Positions 63,568 to 64,000 of a DNA stretch of 64,000 nucleotides are shown piece by piece (the stretch's first letter is position 1; each line of letters opens with the position of its first letter). The notes beneath the pieces were generated by a model. The model saw only the letters and a program-made list of their open reading frames with translations. It ran no database searches and was not told where the DNA came from. Source of the DNA: Tardiphaga robiniae (GTDB taxonomy: Bacteria; Pseudomonadota; Alphaproteobacteria; Rhizobiales; Xanthobacteraceae); the NCBI RefSeq assembly GCF_001618955.1, contig NZ_LVYV01000034.1, positions 62,001-126,000 on the forward strand. Reading direction: 5' to 3'. The translations under genes were made by a program, and so were the position numbers.

Positions 63568-64000
63568 TTACTCAGCTTTTCGAGAAACAGGCACGTGGTC
63601 GTTGGCAGCAAGCGCGACGGGAGAGGTGGCAGCGGGAGAGTCGGTCAGGGGAGGTCTGGCCTGGGAGATTTTTTCGGACGGGAGAGACTCGCGGGTTGGG
63701 GCAAGAGTTGGCGCGGGAGTTTCTACTTGCGCGGGGAGACGCGGCGATGGAGCGGAGACGGCGACCTGGCCGCGACCGACCACGACACCGGAGACGGTGC
63801 GCTTGGACTGCAGGTTGATCACATTGACCACGTCGCCTTCGGTGCCGCCTTCGATGGCCTTGCCGCGGAGCGTGAGGTAGAGCCCGGCGGTTTCGTAGAT
63901 CAGCGTCACCGCCTGATCGCGGGTGACGAGGTCAGGCTTGGCGAGGTCGGCATTGCGGATTGCCTGACCGGCGCGCAATTGGCGGCGGCTCTGCATGCCC
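63568..64000 (-). CDS. flgA: Flagellar P-ring assembly protein FlgA (start outside window)
   Basis: The visible 143 codons cover the C-terminal part: RRQLRAGQAIRNADLAKPDL, then VNVINLQSKRTVSGVVVGRG are the conserved SAF/FlgA blocks of the periplasmic P-ring chaperone. A Pro/Ser/Thr-rich tail of about 55 residues after the core is longer than in enterobacterial FlgA. The N-terminus lies beyond base 64000. Confidence 0.9.
   Translation of the reverse strand, partial: GMQSRRQLRAGQAIRNADLAKPDLVTRDQAVTLIYETAGLYLTLRGKAIEGGTEGDVVNVINLQSKRTVSGVVVGRGQVAVSAPSPRLPAQVETPAPTLAPTRESLPSEKISQARPPLTDSPAATSPVALAANDHVPVSRKAE

Overview
The window is high-GC alphaproteobacterial chromosome, most like the Bradyrhizobium/Rhodopseudomonas/Tardiphaga family (Nitrobacteraceae). 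The reasons are a Hyphomicrobiales-type flagellar cluster (flbT, flaF, fliX, long FlgK/FlgL/flagellins), a giant GPR-like polar-growth protein, an EcfG-type stress promoter, DksA with a degenerate zinc finger, a thioredoxin-reductase-like ferredoxin reductase, and many small orphan membrane proteins. The genus is not fixed by what I can see. There is no phage, IS element, CRISPR array, tRNA or rRNA that I can support; it reads as core chromosome with a few variable patches.

Layout. 1-1.1 kb: 3' part of a degenerate-GGDEF/EAL protein. 1.1-4.6 kb: an Lrp/AsnC regulator divergent from a large E1-type 2-oxoacid dehydrogenase (MdeB/AceE-like), then a stand-alone RAM-domain Lrp relative. 4.7-5.5 kb: thiD. 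5.6-7.3 kb: a minus-strand patch with a small HExxH protein and four tiny membrane/exported proteins. 7.4-10.7 kb: a SARP-type regulator with TolB-like and TPR domains, a MAPEG protein, a transporter remnant and a small DUF1127-like gene. 11.1-18.3 kb: PmtA-like methyltransferase, metallophosphoesterase plus GT4 glycosyltransferase, threonine dehydratase, an acidic Ala/Glu/Val-rich protein, an MFS carrier and an enolase-superfamily epimerase. 18.5-21.4 kb: an mlaE(STAS)-mlaF-mlaD lipid-transport operon. 22.9-28.3 kb: a 1805-residue coiled-coil protein with 22/44-residue repeats, the likely Growth Pole Ring homologue. 28.7-31.2 kb: Hpt protein, 2Fe-2S ferredoxin, thioesterase, ferredoxin-NADP reductase. 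31.5-43.9 kb: DUF2147, a DUF4865/LysR/MFS trio, an SGNH hydrolase with an LPG-synthase-like membrane protein, a ferritin-like stress protein, UspA, SixA, an amine-oxidase-like flavoprotein and a Tat-exported MsrB.

44.1-64 kb is flagellar: flgE-flgK-flgL, a SPINDLY/OGT-type glycosyltransferase, two flagellins, flbT, flaF and a small orphan on the plus strand; flaG-like, and flgI-flgJ(N)-flgN-like on the minus strand; fliX; then dksA, a small orphan and a hydratase; then flgH and part of flgA. A perfect sigma-54 -24/-12 element precedes flgE and a good one precedes flgI. FlbT, FlaF and FliX suggest a Caulobacter-like control hierarchy, and the glycosyltransferase between flgL and the flagellins suggests that filament proteins are O-glycosylated.

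Most unusual items: the giant GPR-like gene with regular apolipoprotein-style repeats, the OGT-type enzyme inside the flagellar operon, the orphan MdeB-like dehydrogenase flanked by two Lrp-family genes, and the patch of uncharacterised small membrane proteins next to a SARP-type regulator. I saw no convincing wholly new multi-gene system.
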